From Cyclobacteriaceae bacterium (GTDB lineage Bacteria > Bacteroidota > Bacteroidia > Cytophagales > Cyclobacteriaceae), in NCBI GenBank assembly GCA_019751475.1, contig JAIENH010000544.1, positions 1-14,929 on the forward strand: DNA of 14,929 nucleotides. Reading direction: 5' to 3'. Positions within the stretch are counted from its first letter, which is position 1. Each line of letters starts with the position of its first letter. Below are positions 1-7,222 of this stretch, in pieces. Below the pieces are notes generated by a model. The model had not been told where the DNA came from. It was given only the letters and a program-made list of their open reading frames with translations, and did no database searches. Position numbers and translations under genes: made by a program.

Positions 1-78
1 TTAGCGATTACAAAAATGACATAAAAAAGGGTGGCTTTAAATCCACCCTTTACTACTTTAGTCGGACAACAGTGATTA
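1..78. mobile_element. Possible right end of an insertion sequence (remnant at window edge)
   Basis: No gene can be assigned to the first 80 bases. Seen: a plus-strand frame stops at 22-24, a strong hairpin follows at 26-51, and after a short stretch containing TAGTCGGACAACAGTG an N-terminally truncated dioxygenase reading frame begins, with an in-frame TGA at 73-75. This order (end of an ORF, terminator, a short terminal sequence, then a broken host gene) is what the outer end of an insertion sequence looks like. That is inference: the other end, the inverted-repeat partner and any target duplication lie outside the window, and no transposase motif is visible. Confidence 0.3.
26..51 (+). terminator. 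Rho-independent-type terminator hairpin
   Basis: A perfect 9-bp stem (AAAGGGTGG at 26-34 paired with CCACCCTTT at 43-51) closes an 8-base loop. On the plus strand the tail is TTTACTACTTT, an imperfect U-tract. On the minus strand the stem ends in an uninterrupted run of six T, so it could work both ways, although no minus-strand gene enters it. It most simply ends a plus-strand gene whose stop is at 22-24, just left of the window. It would insulate the following operon from upstream transcription. Confidence 0.6.
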
Positions 79-81
79 TTT

Positions 82-633
82 ATGAATCCTTTAGTTATAG
101 ATTTAGCTAAGAGACTACTTGGGCAAAATCTTCAACTTCATCTTCAAAACGGAATAATTAATCCTCCAGATAATTATCATCATCAAGCTGCATGGCATCG
201 AGATTTGCCTTATCAAGATTGGGTGATAAGTAAGCCATTAGCTATTAACGCCTTTTATTGTTTAACAGATTTCACAAACACAAATGGAGCAACTTTCGTG
301 CTGCCTTACTCACACAGGAGTGATTTTTTCCCCAGCGAAAAATTTGTAATTGAAAATGAATTACAGATTATTGCACCGAAGGGGTCAGTAATCTTTTTTG
401 ATAGCATGTTGTTTCATCGGGCGGGCTATAACACTAGCTCCGATGTGAGAATTGGGGTAAATAATATGTTTGTTTCTCCAATTATTAAGCAACAGATTAA
501 TATACCTCAGGCAATTTTAGAAAAATATCATATCGATGAACTATCTGATGAGGAGCAATTAATATTAGGATTTAAATTTCAACTTGCTAACAATGTTGTT
601 GAGTATAGAAAAAGAAGAACCAATAAGTCATGA
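82..633 (+). CDS. PhyH-family (phytanoyl-CoA dioxygenase-like) Fe(II)/2-oxoglutarate oxygenase, N-terminally truncated
   Basis: The 183-residue product is the C-terminal part of a PhyH-family oxygenase, which hydroxylates small molecules using Fe(II), O2 and 2-oxoglutarate. The iron ligands are visible as H39-R-D41 (in WHRDLPYQD) and H112 (FFDSMLFHRAGYN), with R123 as the likely 2-oxoglutarate-binding arginine. Family members are usually about 250-300 residues with the HxD motif near residue 100 or later; here it is at 39, so about 60-90 N-terminal residues seem to be missing. An in-frame TGA at 73-75 closes the frame upstream, and the codons at 76-81 (Leu-Phe) still look like family sequence, so ATG 82 is probably an internal methionine of a broken gene. 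The metal site is intact, but activity is doubtful. The stop overlaps the next start by 4 bases (ATGA), so it heads the operon. In polysaccharide loci such enzymes probably modify sugars or acyl groups; the substrate here is unknown. Confidence 0.75.
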   Translation: MNPLVIDLAKRLLGQNLQLHLQNGIINPPDNYHHQAAWHRDLPYQDWVISKPLAINAFYCLTDFTNTNGATFVLPYSHRSDFFPSEKFVIENELQIIAPKGSVIFFDSMLFHRAGYNTSSDVRIGVNNMFVSPIIKQQINIPQAILEKYHIDELSDEEQLILGFKFQLANNVVEYRKRRTNKS

Positions 634-1256
634 ATGAAAAGCAAATCCTCGATCAAGTTAAGGATTACTATTCTTCGAAAATAAGAGAACATGGAGTTTC
701 AGCTAAAGGCGTTGATTGGAATTCTGAAGCTTCGCAAAATTTAAGATTTGTTCAACTTCTTAAAGTCATCAATGAAAGCTCAGATTTTAGTGTGCTAGAC
801 TATGGCTGTGGATATGGGGCAATGTTAGAAATGGTGAAACAGGATTTTAGAAAAGTACAATACTTTGGATTTGATATTTCTGAGGAAATGCTTTTGAAGG
901 CCAGAGAAATTTTCGGTGAGAATGACTCGATAATATGGGCTTCTAACTTAGGATCGCAGGAATTTGATTATGTTGTGTCCAGTGGTATTTTTAATGTTAA
1001 ATTAAATCAAGATCAGAATACTTGGTTAGATTATATCGTAAAGACTTTAGAAGATTTTAATCAAAGAAGTAAGAAGGGTTTTTCATTTAATATGCTTTCA
1101 AAATATTCCGATCGGGAGTACATGAGAGATTATCTCTATTATGCTGATCCGAGTTTCTTTTTGGATTACTGCAAAAGAGAATTTTCAAAGTACGTTGCTG
1201 TTTTGCATGACTATGCGCTTTATGAATTCACTATCATTGTAAAGAAGAATATATGA
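630..1256 (+). CDS. Class I SAM-dependent methyltransferase of a polysaccharide-locus family
   Basis: A 208-residue cytosolic protein with a Rossmann-type methyltransferase fold. Motif I is VLDYGCGYGAML at residues 55-66, followed by the acidic strand-2 end in FGFDISEEML (about 79-88). The rest resembles a conserved family seen in surface-polysaccharide clusters: an N-terminal GVDWNSEASQNLRF segment, then VSSGIFNVKL, FNMLSKYSD, YYADPSFFLDYCK and a C-terminal HDYALYEFTIIVKK. It should transfer a methyl group from S-adenosylmethionine, plausibly to a sugar hydroxyl or amino group, but the acceptor cannot be read from the sequence. Length is normal for the family and there are no membrane segments. 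The start overlaps the previous stop (ATGA, 630-633) and the stop overlaps the next start, which points to translational coupling. Family assignment is firm; the specific role is inference. Confidence 0.85.
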   Translation: MNEKQILDQVKDYYSSKIREHGVSAKGVDWNSEASQNLRFVQLLKVINESSDFSVLDYGCGYGAMLEMVKQDFRKVQYFGFDISEEMLLKAREIFGENDSIIWASNLGSQEFDYVVSSGIFNVKLNQDQNTWLDYIVKTLEDFNQRSKKGFSFNMLSKYSDREYMRDYLYYADPSFFLDYCKREFSKYVAVLHDYALYEFTIIVKKNI

Positions 1257-1915
1257 AGCAGAAGCTGGTTATTTTTGGAACGGGTGATATTGCTCAAATA
1301 GCAAATTACTACTTTGATATCGATAGTGAGTATGAAGTTGTAGCCTTTACGGTTGATCGGGCATTCAAGACTAAAGACTCCTTTGAAGGTAAACCGATAA
1401 TTGATTTCGAATTAATTCAAGAGGTTCATCCTCCGGGAGTTGTAAAAATGTTTATAGCGCTTAGTTATAGTAAAATGAATAAAATCAGAGAGGAAAAGTT
1501 TAACCAAGCAGAAACTAAAGGATATGATCTTATTAGCTATGTCAGTACCAGATGTAGTTATCTTTCGCAATTTAAACCCGGAAGAAACTGTTTTATTTTT
1601 GAAGACAATACAATTCAGCCTTTTGTAAAAATTGGAGATAATGTAACTCTTTGGAGTGGAAATCATATCGGACATCACTCTTTAATTGAAAGTCATAATT
1701 TTATAAGCTCTCATGTTGTCGTTTCAGGACATTGTACCATAAAACCCAACTGTTTTATCGGTGTAAACTCGACTATAGGACATCAGGTAATTATTGCAAA
1801 AGGTACGCTAGTTGGTGCAGGAGCAGTAATTACTAAAAATACGGAACCAAAATCAGTCTATACACCAGCAAAATCCATTAAGCTAGATAAGACAAGTGAT
1901 TTTTTTAATCTATGA
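1253..1915 (+). CDS. NeuD/PglD-like sugar acyltransferase (left-handed beta-helix)
   Basis: A 220-residue two-domain acyltransferase. The N-terminal part (1 to about 100) is a small Rossmann-like domain starting VIFGTGDIAQ (residues 6-15). From about 110 to 200 the isoleucine/valine-rich hexapeptide pattern of a left-handed parallel beta-helix runs through VKIGDNVTLWSGNHIG, CTIKPNCFIGVNSTIG and GTLVGAGAVITKN. Several histidines fall where the catalytic base of this class lies (H138, H141, H142). Relatives such as PglD N-acetylate 4-amino sugar nucleotides, and NeuD O-acetylates sialic acid, both from acetyl-CoA. Because a WecE-type aminotransferase lies in the same operon, N-acylation of its 4-amino sugar product is an attractive role, but this is inference. 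ATGA overlaps join it to both neighbours. O-acylation of another sugar is the main alternative. Confidence 0.8.
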   Translation: MKQKLVIFGTGDIAQIANYYFDIDSEYEVVAFTVDRAFKTKDSFEGKPIIDFELIQEVHPPGVVKMFIALSYSKMNKIREEKFNQAETKGYDLISYVSTRCSYLSQFKPGRNCFIFEDNTIQPFVKIGDNVTLWSGNHIGHHSLIESHNFISSHVVVSGHCTIKPNCFIGVNSTIGHQVIIAKGTLVGAGAVITKNTEPKSVYTPAKSIKLDKTSDFFNL

Positions 1916-2829
1916 TGTTTTGGCGGAAACTTGGAATGATTTTTTGCCCTGATCATCAATCAGATTGGATGATATCGCATGCGGCCAATCCATTTGCAAT
2001 TAGTAGGGATTCAGGCATTTATCGGATTTTTTTTACGTGCCGCGACTCACAAAAGAGATCCCATATTGCCTTTGTTGATATTGATTTCGATAATTCATTT
2101 AAAGTGATTGCAATCTCGACCGAGCCAGTGATTGCTCCAGGAGAGCCTGGAATGTTTGATGATAGTGGTACAGCGATGGGATATTATATCGAAATAAGTG
2201 GCGTGCCGCACATATACTACTTAGGCTGGAATTTAAAAGTCACTGTTCCATGGTTAAATACAATTGGATTGGCAAGATTGAATAAAGAAAGCGGCATGTA
2301 CGAGAAACTCAGCCGAGCTCCAATTATCGATCGCAGTAATGAAGATCCCTTTTCTGTTTCTTATCCAAGTATTTTGTATGAGAGGAATAAATTTCGGATG
2401 TGGTATGGATCGAATTTAAAATGGGGTAAAGAACAACATGAGATGCACCACGTTATTAAATATGCTGAATCTACCGATGGTATTAATTGGAATCGATCAC
2501 ATAGCGTAATGATTGGTCTTTCTTCTCCTTTTGAGTATGCATTGTCCAAACCGTTTGTGATTAGCGAAAATGGAAGATACAAAATGTGGTATTCTTATAG
2601 AGGACAAGAAAATATTTCTACTTACAGAATAGGATATGCTGAATCCATAGATGGATTTTCATGGATAAGATTGGATCAGCAATCAGGTATTGACGTTTCT
2701 TTAGACGGCTGGGATAGTGAGATGGTATGTTACCCCTTTGTATTTGATCATGGTTCGATTAGATACATGTTATACAACGGTAATGGTTATGGTAAAACCG
2801 GATTTGGTTTGGCAGTCTTAAAGAGATGA
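1912..2829 (+). CDS. Five-bladed beta-propeller protein of GH43/GH32/GH130-like type, probably cytoplasmic
   Basis: A 305-residue protein with repeated blades of glycosidase-like beta-propellers: YPSILYERNKFRMWYGS (about 151-167), YAESTDGINW (184-193), KPFVISENGRYKMWYS (213-228), YAESIDGFSW (242-251) and a last blade near 272-300. The pattern of proline, then a MWY strand, then YAxSxDGxxW is typical of the GH43/62/32/68/117/130 superfamily. N-terminal acidic residues (D83-D84 after GMF; R44-D45) could be active-site positions, but a catalytic set cannot be assigned by eye. There is no signal peptide or membrane helix, so it should stay in the cytosol, which is unusual for a glycosidase. The ATGATG start overlaps the previous stop, giving two possible starts three bases apart. 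Such proteins recur in polysaccharide clusters and are mostly called hypothetical; a sugar-binding or precursor-modifying role is possible. Confidence 0.7.
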   Translation: MMFWRKLGMIFCPDHQSDWMISHAANPFAISRDSGIYRIFFTCRDSQKRSHIAFVDIDFDNSFKVIAISTEPVIAPGEPGMFDDSGTAMGYYIEISGVPHIYYLGWNLKVTVPWLNTIGLARLNKESGMYEKLSRAPIIDRSNEDPFSVSYPSILYERNKFRMWYGSNLKWGKEQHEMHHVIKYAESTDGINWNRSHSVMIGLSSPFEYALSKPFVISENGRYKMWYSYRGQENISTYRIGYAESIDGFSWIRLDQQSGIDVSLDGWDSEMVCYPFVFDHGSIRYMLYNGNGYGKTGFGLAVLKR

Positions 2830-2842
2830 CCGCTGAATTAGT

Positions 2843-3658
2843 ATGAATAATTATAGAATAGATGGTAATGGGATTAGTGTATTAGAAAGTACAACTCAAG
2901 TCGATTATCCTGAGTCTGGACATAGCGAAAGCATTAAGTTTGAAGATGGTAGCTTTTGGTTCTTACATAGAAATAAAGTCATCTGTGAAGTATTACAAAA
3001 AATATCTGATCAAGGTAATTTTGTAGATATTGGCGGTGGAAATGGGCTACAGGCAACCTACATTAAGAGGCAATTTCCTAAACGAGAGGTTGCGTTAGTT
3101 GAGCCAGGTTATGCGGGATGCCTTAATGCGAAAAGAAGAGGTATTAAACACGTCTATAACTCTCTTTTTCAGAACTTTGATTTTATCAATTTCAATACGC
3201 AAGCCGTAGGATTGTTTGATGTAATTGAACATATCGAGAACGATGCTGGTTTTATTCTTCAACTCTCAAAGCAACTAGAAAAGGGCACTAAAATTTTAAT
3301 TACTGTTCCTGCGTATAAGCTGTTATGGTCTGATTTGGATGACTATGGGAATCATCACAGGCGATATAACAAGAAGATGATTTTATATCTTGCCGCAAAA
3401 GCAAACCTCAAGATTCTGTATTTTTCTCATTTCTTTTCATATTTGGTTCCGTTAACGTTTTTATTGAGAACGCTTCCATACCTAGTTCGCGGAGGACGTT
3501 CCAATGAGAAGATATTAAAAGCCGAAAATAAACAACATAAACCTAGTGGCTTTATCGATTGGATATTTTCTTTTTTAAGCAAGATGGAAATGAGGATAAT
3601 TAAAAGATCTAATCTTTCTTTTGGGGCCAGTATTGTAGTAGCATTGGAAGTTCAATGA
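2843..3658 (+). CDS. Class I SAM-dependent methyltransferase with hydrophobic C-terminal segment
   Basis: A 271-residue methyltransferase of the Methyltransf_23-like type. Motif I is VDIGGGNG at residues 61-68, the next acidic strand end is in LVEPGYAG (85-92), and the post-motif is GLFDVIEHIEND at 123-134. The family signature TVPAYKLLWSDLDDYGNHHR with RRY following (about 154-175) is present. A strongly hydrophobic stretch at about 191-215 (YFSHFFSYLVPLTFLLRTLP) may attach it to the membrane, consistent with a lipid-linked or membrane-proximal substrate. The gene starts 13 bases after the previous one and its stop overlaps the aminotransferase start by 4 bases. Relatives are common in O-antigen and exopolysaccharide loci; the acceptor is unknown. 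It is not closely similar to the methyltransferase at 630-1256, so the two probably act on different groups. Confidence 0.82.
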   Translation: MNNYRIDGNGISVLESTTQVDYPESGHSESIKFEDGSFWFLHRNKVICEVLQKISDQGNFVDIGGGNGLQATYIKRQFPKREVALVEPGYAGCLNAKRRGIKHVYNSLFQNFDFINFNTQAVGLFDVIEHIENDAGFILQLSKQLEKGTKILITVPAYKLLWSDLDDYGNHHRRYNKKMILYLAAKANLKILYFSHFFSYLVPLTFLLRTLPYLVRGGRSNEKILKAENKQHKPSGFIDWIFSFLSKMEMRIIKRSNLSFGASIVVALEVQ

Positions 3659-4794
3659 TAAATCACATCCCTTTCAATAAACCTTTTCTTACCGGACAAG
3701 AGATCCAATATATTCAGGACGCTGTAAGTAGCGGGAAAATCTCTGGGAATGGCGATTTCACTAAATTATGCCAAAACTTTTTTGCCCAGCGCGGATTTGG
3801 TAAATGTTTATTAACGACCTCATGTACAGATGCCTTGGAGATGGCAGCAATTCTTATAGAAATCCAGCCTGGAGACGAAGTCATTGTGCCCTCCTATACT
3901 TTCGTGTCGACTGCTAATGCCTTTATTCTAAGAGGTGCAAAAATCGTTTTTGCAGACTCAATGAAAACTAACCCCAATATTAATGCTGACTCTATTGAAT
4001 CTTTGGTTACTTCAAAAACGAAGGCGATAGTGCCGGTTCATTATGCGGGAATTGCGTGCGATATGGATCAAATTATGGGATTGGCAAAAAAATACAATCT
4101 CTTTGTTGTAGAAGATGCAGCTCAAAGTATAAACAGCTTCTACAAAGGCAAGCCGCTTGGCTCAATTGGTCATTTAGCGACATTTAGTTTTCATGAGACG
4201 AAAAATATACATTGTGGTGAGGGTGGTATGTTAGTTGTCAATGACGATCGGTTTAAAAGTAGGGCTGAGATTATCTGGGAGAAGGGAACCAATCGATCCG
4301 CATTTTTTAAGGGTGAGGTAGACAAATATGGTTGGGTAGACGTTGGTAGCTCCTTTCTTCCATCCGATATGCTTGCTGCCTTTTTATTCGCTCAATTGGA
4401 AAGAATAGACTTTATTCAATCGGAGCGTAAGAAAGTTTGGGACATGTATTATAGTGAGCTTAAACTCTTGGAAGATAAAGGCTTTATAACTTTACCCATA
4501 GTCCCAAATTACGCGTCCAACAATAACCACATGTTTTACATGGTGTGTAATAAATCTTATGATCGAGAGAGATTAATTAATCATCTAAAGAAAAACGATA
4601 TAAACGCGGTATTCCACTACATTTCATTGCATAAATCTCCTTATTATCAAACGAAACATGACGGACGAGAATTAACTCAAAGCGATCTTTATTCTGATAA
4701 TTTAATTAGGCTACCACTTTGGGTAGGTATGCCGGAGGAGAATATAAAAAGGGTTGTGCGCGAAGTTAAGAATTATTACTACCAAGAGTTCTAG
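3655..4794 (+). CDS. wecE: dTDP-4-amino-4,6-dideoxygalactose transaminase (WecE/RffA family)
   Basis: A 379-residue PLP-dependent sugar aminotransferase of the DegT/DnrJ/EryC1/StrS family. It follows the E. coli WecE/RffA pattern along its length: PFNKPFLTGQE, SGKISGNGDFT, LLTTSCTDALEMAAIL, IQPGDEVIVPSYTFVSTANA, VPVHYAGIACDMDQIM, and EKGTNRSAFFKGEVDKYGW. The PLP lysine is K183 in FSFHETKN and the cofactor-contacting aspartate is D154 in VEDAAQ. The family transfers an amino group from glutamate to C4 of dTDP-4-keto-6-deoxy-D-glucose, giving dTDP-Fuc4N. RmlA and RmlB, which make that substrate, are not in the window. A GGAAG sequence lies before the start. It is last in its operon, converging on rfbH 41 bases away. 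Substrate specificity by homology is likely but not proven; other 4-aminotransferases share this fold. Confidence 0.88.
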   Translation: MINHIPFNKPFLTGQEIQYIQDAVSSGKISGNGDFTKLCQNFFAQRGFGKCLLTTSCTDALEMAAILIEIQPGDEVIVPSYTFVSTANAFILRGAKIVFADSMKTNPNINADSIESLVTSKTKAIVPVHYAGIACDMDQIMGLAKKYNLFVVEDAAQSINSFYKGKPLGSIGHLATFSFHETKNIHCGEGGMLVVNDDRFKSRAEIIWEKGTNRSAFFKGEVDKYGWVDVGSSFLPSDMLAAFLFAQLERIDFIQSERKKVWDMYYSELKLLEDKGFITLPIVPNYASNNNHMFYMVCNKSYDRERLINHLKKNDINAVFHYISLHKSPYYQTKHDGRELTQSDLYSDNLIRLPLWVGMPEENIKRVVREVKNYYYQEF

Positions 4795-4835
4795 TTTAGT
4801 CAGTTCAAATTTTTTTAGCGACTAGATTAGGTCGG

Positions 4836-6149
4836 TTATTTTTTAAGTGTTAAGTGAATGCACTTTATTACGTAATCGATCATTTCATCATTAATCATTG
4901 GAGTCACTCCAATCCAAAACGTCTGATTCATTACGATCTCAGCATTTCTTAACTCACCTACAACCCGATACTGATAATTTTTAAAGTAAGGCTGGTGAAT
5001 AATATTACCTGCAAAAAGCAGTCTAGTTGCAATCTTGCGCTCGGTAAGTGCATCGATTAAATCATTTCTACTAATACCAGCATCTGGCTTGAGGGTAATC
5101 AAAAAACCAAACCAGGACGGATTGGAATTTGGTGTTGCTTCTGGCAAGATAATCTTATTAGTAAGATCGCTTAGACCCGCTTTAAGCCGATCAAAATTCC
5201 GCCTTCTGATTCGAACAAACTCATCCAGCTTATCTAATTGTGCAAGCCCTAACGCAGCTTGCATATCTGTGATTTTAAGGTTGTACCCTAATCGTGAGTA
5301 GGTGTACTTATGATCATATCCAAAGGGTAAGGATCCAAGTTGCCAACCAAATCGCTTTTTGCAGGTATTATCCTTGCCTGGCTCGCAGTAACAGTCACGT
5401 CCCCAATCGCGAAAGGATTCCATTATTTTCTTTAGCCTCCAATTGGTAGTGAATACTGCTCCACCTTCACCCATGGTGATATGATGAGCCGGGTAAAAAC
5501 TTATAGTGGCGATATCACCAAATGTACCTACGTGCTTATTATTATAAGTAGCTCCCAGTGCATCGCAGCAATCTTCCATCAACCATAAATTATGCTTCTT
5601 TGCAATCCTCGAAATCTCCTCTACTTGAAAAGTGTTACCAAGGGTATGAGCAATGACAATAGCTTTTGTCTTGGGACCAATGGCCTCTTCCAACCTTGAG
5701 ATATCAATTTCATAGGTCGGTATATTAATATCTAAAAACACAGGAACCAGTCCAAAAGAAATAAGGGGATTGATCGTAGTTGGGAAGGACACGGAAACTG
5801 TGATGAATTCATCACCAGCTTTGAGCGCCCGTTCTCCTAGTTCCTCGGCAGTTAAAGTGGCGGAAGCAATAAGATTCGCTGAAGAGCCTGAATTAACAGT
5901 AATGAGATTATTTACACCAATGTACTTGGCCAATCTCTTCTCAAATTCTGTGTTAAATCTTCCTGTTGTGAATACTCCATCCAGTGCTGCTTCGGTCATG
6001 AGTTGGAGCTCCTTTTCATCAAAGACCTTTCCACTGACTGGAACCGTTGATTCACCCGGAACAAAGGCTTTAGGAGGATATACCTCATGATGATATTGTT
6101 TAATTAAGTCAAAGATTTGACTCTTAATGAATTCTGCTCTTTCGTTCAT
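4836..6149 (-). CDS. rfbH: CDP-6-deoxy-D-xylo-4-hexulose-3-dehydrase (E1), RfbH/AscC/DdhC
   Basis: A 437-residue member of the aminotransferase fold that does not transfer an amino group. It is a PMP and [2Fe-2S] dehydrase removing the C3 hydroxyl of CDP-4-keto-6-deoxyglucose on the way to 3,6-dideoxyhexoses. The diagnostic changes are all visible: the usual PLP lysine is replaced by histidine (H222 in SFYPAHHITMGEGG), and the iron-sulfur spacing C-X57-C-X1-C-X7-C is exact with C195, C253, C255 and C263 (EDCCDALG and RDCYCEPGKDNTCKKRFGW). Length is normal. The start overlaps the rfbG stop by 4 bases (ATGA). It is the last gene of the minus-strand operon. The partner reductase E3 (RfbI/AscD) and a final CDP-sugar reductase or epimerase are not adjacent, so the finished sugar cannot be named. 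Confidence 0.95.
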   Translation of the reverse strand: MNERAEFIKSQIFDLIKQYHHEVYPPKAFVPGESTVPVSGKVFDEKELQLMTEAALDGVFTTGRFNTEFEKRLAKYIGVNNLITVNSGSSANLIASATLTAEELGERALKAGDEFITVSVSFPTTINPLISFGLVPVFLDINIPTYEIDISRLEEAIGPKTKAIVIAHTLGNTFQVEEISRIAKKHNLWLMEDCCDALGATYNNKHVGTFGDIATISFYPAHHITMGEGGAVFTTNWRLKKIMESFRDWGRDCYCEPGKDNTCKKRFGWQLGSLPFGYDHKYTYSRLGYNLKITDMQAALGLAQLDKLDEFVRIRRRNFDRLKAGLSDLTNKIILPEATPNSNPSWFGFLITLKPDAGISRNDLIDALTERKIATRLLFAGNIIHQPYFKNYQYRVVGELRNAEIVMNQTFWIGVTPMINDEMIDYVIKCIHLTLKK

Positions 6150-7213
6150 ATGTTAAACTTAGTCACGTACTTTTTAATTTGATTGACCCTGCTTTGGTAC
6201 AGATCAACATCTGACCTTTCAGAAAGATAGCCTTCTGTGGTAAATTGAACTGTTTCATTGAAATCTAGAAGGGGCCTCCACGCCAGATGGGTCAATGCCT
6301 TTGAAATATCAAGCTTTAGCAAATGAGCTTCGTGCGGCTTTTCATTTGGAGCCTCCATGATGTATTGTAAATCAGGAATCAATCTTTTCACACCATTAAT
6401 CACTTCTTCAACGCGATGGTTAATAAGTGACTTTGGTCCAAAATTCCATGCACCCGAGAGTGCCCTCCCGGTGCAATGAAGTGATTCCGCCAACTTGAGA
6501 TAGCCAAATAGTGGTTCAAGCACAAATTGCCAAGGCCGTGTAGCTTTTGGGTTACGGATAACAAGAGCTTCATTCACAAAGTAAGCCCTGAAAAGATCTG
6601 GAAGAATTCTATATTCGGCCCAATCACCTCCGCCAATTACGTTGCCGGCTCTTGCGGATGCTACCAGGCATTCACCAGTGCTGAAAAATGATTTTAGGTA
6701 TGAGTTGGTGACTAATTCCGAGCAACCTTTCGAAGCGCTATAAGGATCGTTGCCACCCATAGGATCGTTTTCTCGGTAACCCCAGACCCACTCGTTATTT
6801 TGATAACACTTATCACTGGTTATGTTTAGGGCCACTCGCACCGAAGACGTTTGCCGTACGGCTTCAAAAAAATTGACTGTCCCCAATACGTTTGTTTGAA
6901 AAGTTTCAGTTGGATTTGAATAAGAAGGTAAAACGAGTGCCTGAGCGGCCATATGAAACGCTAGTTCTGGTTTTACTTTATTGAAAATGCTCTTGAGATG
7001 ATCAATATCCCTCACATCACCATCGTAATGGTGAATCATTTTTTGTAAGTCAGCTTTAACAAAATTGTCTTGAGGGGTCTTGGGTGGTAAAGCATATCCA
7101 TACACATCGGCCCCCAACTCGTTCAGCCAGATACAAAGCCAAGAGCCTTTAAATCCAGTGTCTCCCGTGATGAGTATTTTTTTTCCTTTGAAAAAATTAT
7201 TGAATAAATCCAT
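6146..7213 (-). CDS. rfbG: CDP-glucose 4,6-dehydratase
   Basis: A 355-residue extended short-chain dehydrogenase/reductase that converts CDP-D-glucose to CDP-4-keto-6-deoxy-D-glucose with bound NAD+. The nucleotide-binding glycine motif is ITGDTGFKGSWL (residues 15-26), the active-site TSDK is at 132-135, and the catalytic YSASK is Y158 to K162. Other family hallmarks are HMAAQALV, NVLGTVNFFEA, RAGNVIGGGDWAEYRILPD and RPWQFVLEPLFGYL. Length is as expected. The start lies 9 bases after the rfbF stop and the stop overlaps the rfbH start, so the three genes form one transcription unit. A dTDP- or GDP-sugar dehydratase is unlikely given the RPWQFVLEPL signature and the rfbF/rfbH neighbours. Confidence 0.95.
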   Translation of the reverse strand: MDLFNNFFKGKKILITGDTGFKGSWLCIWLNELGADVYGYALPPKTPQDNFVKADLQKMIHHYDGDVRDIDHLKSIFNKVKPELAFHMAAQALVLPSYSNPTETFQTNVLGTVNFFEAVRQTSSVRVALNITSDKCYQNNEWVWGYRENDPMGGNDPYSASKGCSELVTNSYLKSFFSTGECLVASARAGNVIGGGDWAEYRILPDLFRAYFVNEALVIRNPKATRPWQFVLEPLFGYLKLAESLHCTGRALSGAWNFGPKSLINHRVEEVINGVKRLIPDLQYIMEAPNEKPHEAHLLKLDISKALTHLAWRPLLDFNETVQFTTEGYLSERSDVDLYQSRVNQIKKYVTKFNI

Positions 7214-7222
7214 CCTGCAACA

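Noticed and set aside
3..108. Plus-strand open stretch in the third frame as a C-terminal coding end or frameshifted N-terminus of the dioxygenase
   Set aside because: It reads through the terminator hairpin, and its translation shows no similarity to the missing PhyH N-terminal part; more likely non-coding.
4795..4835. Possible terminator between wecE and rfbH
   Set aside because: T-rich on both strands, but the best inverted repeat (GACTAGATTAGGTC) has only a few pairs with mismatches; no stable stem seen.
5035..6090. Plus-strand open frames of 88 and 106 codons opposite rfbH
   Set aside because: They lie antisense inside a gene with full motif support, have low-complexity serine-rich products and no recognisable domain.
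4836..6149. Reading rfbH as a second ordinary sugar aminotransferase
   Set aside because: The PLP lysine is replaced by histidine, and the four-cysteine iron-sulfur spacing is exact, which identifies the E1 dehydrase.
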